Shown piece by piece: positions 13,420 through 16,054 of a stretch of DNA of 16,054 nt (the stretch's first letter is position 1; each line of letters opens with the position of its first letter). The stretch covers positions 1-16,054 of the forward strand of contig JALSQA010000082.1 in the NCBI GenBank assembly GCA_026985685.1, given 5' to 3'. Below the pieces are notes generated by a model. The model did no database searches. It was not told the DNA's origin and saw only the letters and a list, made by a program, of their open reading frames with translations. The position numbers were made by a program, and so were the translations under genes. This stretch comes from Campylobacterales bacterium (GTDB lineage Bacteria; Campylobacterota; Campylobacteria; Campylobacterales; QNZT01).

Positions 13420-15374
13420 CTCTCACCTATCATGCTATTCATCTCATCTTCTGTAAGTACATCAACCCCTAAGGAAATAGCTTTATCATATTTACTACCT
13501 GCATCTTCACCATAGATCACATAATCTGTCTTTTTAGATACGCTATTTGTCACTTTTGCACCCATAGATTCTAGTAGTGCTTTTATCTCTCCACGGGGGC
13601 GACTCATGCTTCCTGTCAAGACTACTGTTTTACCAGTAAAAGCGGACTCTTTTATCTCCTGTTTTTTTGGAACTTCTGGCTCAATAATCTCTATAAGTTT
13701 TTGAATAAGCTCACTATTTACACGTATAAACTCCAATACAGACTCTGCCATCTCAACACCAAAACCATCTAAGGATTCAAGTTCTTCTTTGGTTTTGGAT
13801 ACAAAATCTAAACCATAACTTTCACATAACTTTTTGCTAGCTACCTCTCCAATATGCTCTATAGCCAAAGCATTTACAAATCTCCAGCAAGGTGCATGTT
13901 TGATACTATGAATAGCATTTAGAAGATTGTTAACTTTTTTTTCTTTAAATCCTTCAAGCTTTAAAAGCTCTTCACTTTTGAGTGAAAAGAGGTCTAAAAC
14001 ACTCTTTATTAATCCTTCATTATAAAGCTGTTCAACAATTTTCTTACCCAGACCATCTATGTTCAGACACTGCTTTGATGCAAAATATATAATAGAATTA
14101 ACAACACGTGCGGGACATTCAAGATTTTGGCATTTTAAAAGTGCCCCTTCATCAAGTAACTCTTTAGAACAGACAGGACAGTTATGTGGTCTTTGAATAA
14201 CTTTTTCATCACCATCTCTATATGACTCAAGTACTTTTATGATCTTGGGTATAACATCACCACTTCGTATGATGATAACTGTATCGCCAATACGAATATC
14301 TTTTCGCTCTATCTCATCAAAATTATGCAGTGTTGCTCTTTCAACAGTAACACCTTCAATCTCTACACTCTCAACAATAGCTACTGGTGTAACAACACCT
14401 GTACGCCCTACTTGATAAATAATATCTTTGATTTTTGTACTTTTTTCAATAGCTGGAAATTTATAAGCACACATCCATTTAGGATACTTCACAGTATAAC
14501 CCAAAGCTTCCTCTAAAGCAATCTCATCTACCTTTACTACCATACCATCCATCATGACAGGAAATGAATCACGAAGTTTGACAGTTTTTTGATAAACTTT
14601 TTCTATGCAATTAATATCTTTACATTTATCGCTAAATGGAGGTTGCAAGAAACCAAGTTTGTATATAAAATCCATCTTTTGACTAAGCAGTGGATAATCC
14701 AAAGAATTTTCACCCACACCCCATGGATAAAAAAACAATCTCCTCTTAGCCGTAATTTTTGGATCTAATTGTCTTAAACTTCCAGCCGCTGCATTTCTTG
14801 GATTTGCAAAAAGTGCTTCACCCTCTTGTAATCTTTCGTTATTAATCTTTTCAAAATCATCTTTACGGATAACAACTTCACCACGTATTTCTATACGCTC
14901 TTTGTATGATAATTTGATGGGTATGGATCTTATGGTTTTTGCATTGTGTGTAACATCTTCACCAACAATACCATCACCTCTTGTAATAGCTTGTTTTAAA
15001 AAACCATCTTCATAAATCAAGTTTAAACTAGCACCATCAAATTTGGGTTCACAATAGTAAGTAGGTTTTGAAGGAGTGTTTTTTTCCACACGAGTAAGCC
15101 ATGATGACAACTCTTTGTCATCAAAAATATCTTCCATACTCCACATACGTTTGATATGCTTTGCTTTACTAAAACCTTCAAGAATAGCTCCACCTACACG
15201 AGAAGTTGGTGAATCTATCTCTTTGAGTTCTGGATTTTCAAGTTCATATGACAATACTTCATGATAAAGTTTATCATACTCTTCATCTGTAACTAAAGGA
15301 TTATCCTGAACATAATATGCATAGGCATATTTTTTAAGTTTGGCAACTTTTTCTTGATAAGCTTTGTGTGTCAT
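13416..15374 (-). CDS. ligA: NAD-dependent DNA ligase
   Basis: LigA seals nicks in duplex DNA during replication and repair, using NAD+ as adenylate donor. From ATG 15374 it has 652 residues, normal for the family. Domains in order are: an Ia region binding NMN (Tyr21, Tyr33 and Asp34 context, YYVQDNPLVTDEEYD); the adenylation domain with nucleophile Lys111 in KFDG (111-114); an OB fold (VGRTGVVTPVAIVESVEIEGVTVERATLHN); a four-Cys zinc finger (CPVC, CQNLECP); helix-hairpin-helix repeats (LNIDGLGKKIVEQL); and a C-terminal BRCT domain (GKTVVLTGSMSRPRGEIKALLESMGAKV). The frame is open back to an ATG at 15425, but AAAGG sits 6 bases before 15374 and family alignment begins there. It heads a three-gene overlapping unit, and its stop overlaps the next ATG by 4 bases. 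Confidence 0.97.
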   Translation of the reverse strand: MTHKAYQEKVAKLKKYAYAYYVQDNPLVTDEEYDKLYHEVLSYELENPELKEIDSPTSRVGGAILEGFSKAKHIKRMWSMEDIFDDKELSSWLTRVEKNTPSKPTYYCEPKFDGASLNLIYEDGFLKQAITRGDGIVGEDVTHNAKTIRSIPIKLSYKERIEIRGEVVIRKDDFEKINNERLQEGEALFANPRNAAAGSLRQLDPKITAKRRLFFYPWGVGENSLDYPLLSQKMDFIYKLGFLQPPFSDKCKDINCIEKVYQKTVKLRDSFPVMMDGMVVKVDEIALEEALGYTVKYPKWMCAYKFPAIEKSTKIKDIIYQVGRTGVVTPVAIVESVEIEGVTVERATLHNFDEIERKDIRIGDTVIIIRSGDVIPKIIKVLESYRDGDEKVIQRPHNCPVCSKELLDEGALLKCQNLECPARVVNSIIYFASKQCLNIDGLGKKIVEQLYNEGLIKSVLDLFSLKSEELLKLEGFKEKKVNNLLNAIHSIKHAPCWRFVNALAIEHIGEVASKKLCESYGLDFVSKTKEELESLDGFGVEMAESVLEFIRVNSELIQKLIEIIEPEVPKKQEIKESAFTGKTVVLTGSMSRPRGEIKALLESMGAKVTNSVSKKTDYVIYGEDAGSKYDKAISLGVDVLTEDEMNSMIGER

Positions 15375-15394
15375 TTCATTCCTTTTGATGCAAA

Positions 15395-15400
15395 ATAATA
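15395..15400 (-). promoter_or_regulatory. Candidate -10 box of the ligA operon
   Basis: On the minus strand TATTAT lies 21 bases before the ligA ATG (15374), preceded by long T/A tracts. A start of transcription just downstream would leave a short leader and would exclude the longer frame starting at 15425. Confidence 0.4.
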
Positions 15401-15468
15401 CTATTTTTTTACAAAAAAAATCCATACAATTAAATAAAATTACCTCTTTTGCCGATAATGCTGATATA

Positions 15469-15488
15469 TGTGTATAAATATCTACACA
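15469..15488. promoter_or_regulatory. Operator-like dyad between divergent genes
   Basis: TGTGTA (15469-15474) and TACACA (15483-15488) are exact complements with an 8-base AT spacer, giving a 20-bp dyad. It lies 27 bases before the ATG of the downstream gene, where it could overlap a promoter on the + strand. Its form fits a dimeric regulator, but no regulator is encoded nearby in the window. Confidence 0.35.
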
Positions 15489-15515
15489 ATAATATTATTA
15501 ATATAAGGTTTATTT

Positions 15516-16052
15516 ATGCTAAGTGCTATTAAAAAGCAAGTTCATGATTATCAAATATGGCTAGATATTGCAACCGATATAGATCTCACTCCATATAAAG
15601 CTATTAACAGACTTGATATCGTAACTTTTACATTTATTTTCTATGCTACTCTTTTTGGATATTTTTTATTATCATCTTTTCATCCTGAACTTACACTTTT
15701 TGCTTTAATCTTGCATATAGTTCTTGGAGTAAATATCCTCAAAGCAAGAGCACTAGTGGATGATTCTCTCAATAAAATTATCATACATAAACCATTAGAA
15801 AACCAAGTTGCACAATTTTTAAATCAACAATACTCTCTTTTTCTCGTTTCACAAGGAAAAAATCCTCTAACAGAAAGACAAATAGAAAGTTTAGAAATCC
15901 ATACCACAAAATTTTCAAAAGGGAAGATATCAAGAAGTGGACGAGGTGATGCGATACGAAGATTTAGAATAGCATTTTTAAAACGGGAAAAAATGTTTTT
16001 TACAATCTTACTTGCTATTTTAGTTACAGTAGAACTTTTTATAATTTTTTAA
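15516..16052 (+). CDS. Membrane protein of unknown function
   Basis: I do not recognise this 178-residue protein. It has two adjacent membrane segments near residues 34-53 (IVTFTFIFYATLFGYFLLSS) and 57-74 (ELTLFALILHIVLGVNIL). A polar region of about 85 residues follows (ALVDDSLNKIIIH onward), rich in Lys, Arg and Gln and ending in a basic patch (FSKGKISRSGRGDAIRRFR, KREK). A last hydrophobic helix at 160-178 closes the protein. The basic patch next to the last helix suggests the central region is cytoplasmic. TAAGG lies 7 bases before the ATG, a good Shine-Dalgarno site. The gene is divergent from ligA and shares its 141-base intergenic region. The frame is complete, with the stop two bases before the window end. 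Gene reality is well supported; no function can be given. Confidence 0.75.
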   Translation: MLSAIKKQVHDYQIWLDIATDIDLTPYKAINRLDIVTFTFIFYATLFGYFLLSSFHPELTLFALILHIVLGVNILKARALVDDSLNKIIIHKPLENQVAQFLNQQYSLFLVSQGKNPLTERQIESLEIHTTKFSKGKISRSGRGDAIRRFRIAFLKREKMFFTILLAILVTVELFIIF

Positions 16053-16054
16053 AA

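Noticed and set aside
15375..15425. Longer ligA start adding 17 residues
   Set aside because: The added residues are not LigA-like, a good Shine-Dalgarno site sits before ATG 15374, and the likely promoter -10 box (15395-15400) falls within the extra part.
1..16054. CRISPR array, toxin-antitoxin pair or phage-defence system
   Set aside because: There are no regularly spaced repeats, and every protein outside the two or three unknown membrane or lipoproteins is a recognisable housekeeping or envelope enzyme.

Overview
The window reads as the chromosome of a Campylobacterota (Epsilonproteobacteria) bacterium. The evidence is the strongly AT-rich composition, the gene order lpxC - short tsaB-like - thrB - ylxR - infB - rbfA - rimP (the order I know from Helicobacter and Campylobacter), and a fused CcsBA cytochrome c synthetase. 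The protein sequences look more like the free-living sulfur-oxidising lineages (Sulfurimonas/Sulfurovum type) than host-associated Campylobacter or Helicobacter, but genus is an inference and I cannot fix it from sequence alone.

Region 1 (2-7520, all + strand) is one tightly packed cluster. It holds the end of lpxC (lipid A), a short TsaB-like protein (t6A tRNA modification), thrB (threonine), ylxR, infB, rbfA and rimP (translation initiation and 30S maturation), ribD (riboflavin), and a lipoprotein of unknown function with a very basic tail. Genes overlap by 7-8 bases or are separated by 0 to about 46 bases, which suggests extensive translational coupling. A possible internal promoter lies just before ylxR.

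Region 2 (7521-7820) is the only long non-coding stretch. It contains a terminator-like hairpin, a locally GC-rich segment with a 15-bp stem-loop, and then a very AT-rich promoter region for ccsBA. It is the best candidate in the window for an undescribed RNA or regulatory element.

Region 3 (7821-11508, +) holds ccsBA (1049 codons, System II heme-cytochrome c ligation) and a YigZ/IMPACT-family gene whose start lies inside the ccsBA end. A perfect 13-bp inverted repeat sits at this junction.

Region 4 (11474-15374, - strand) reads ligA, then a small membrane protein, then an LtaS-like sulfatase-superfamily membrane transferase. The three genes are linked by short overlaps. The last gene is markedly more AT-rich than the rest and converges with, and overlaps, the yigZ 3' end by 35 bp.

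Region 5 (15375-16052) is the divergent promoter region of ligA, with an operator-like dyad, followed by a + strand gene for an unrecognised membrane protein. I saw no rRNA, tRNA, CRISPR array, transposase or phage gene.
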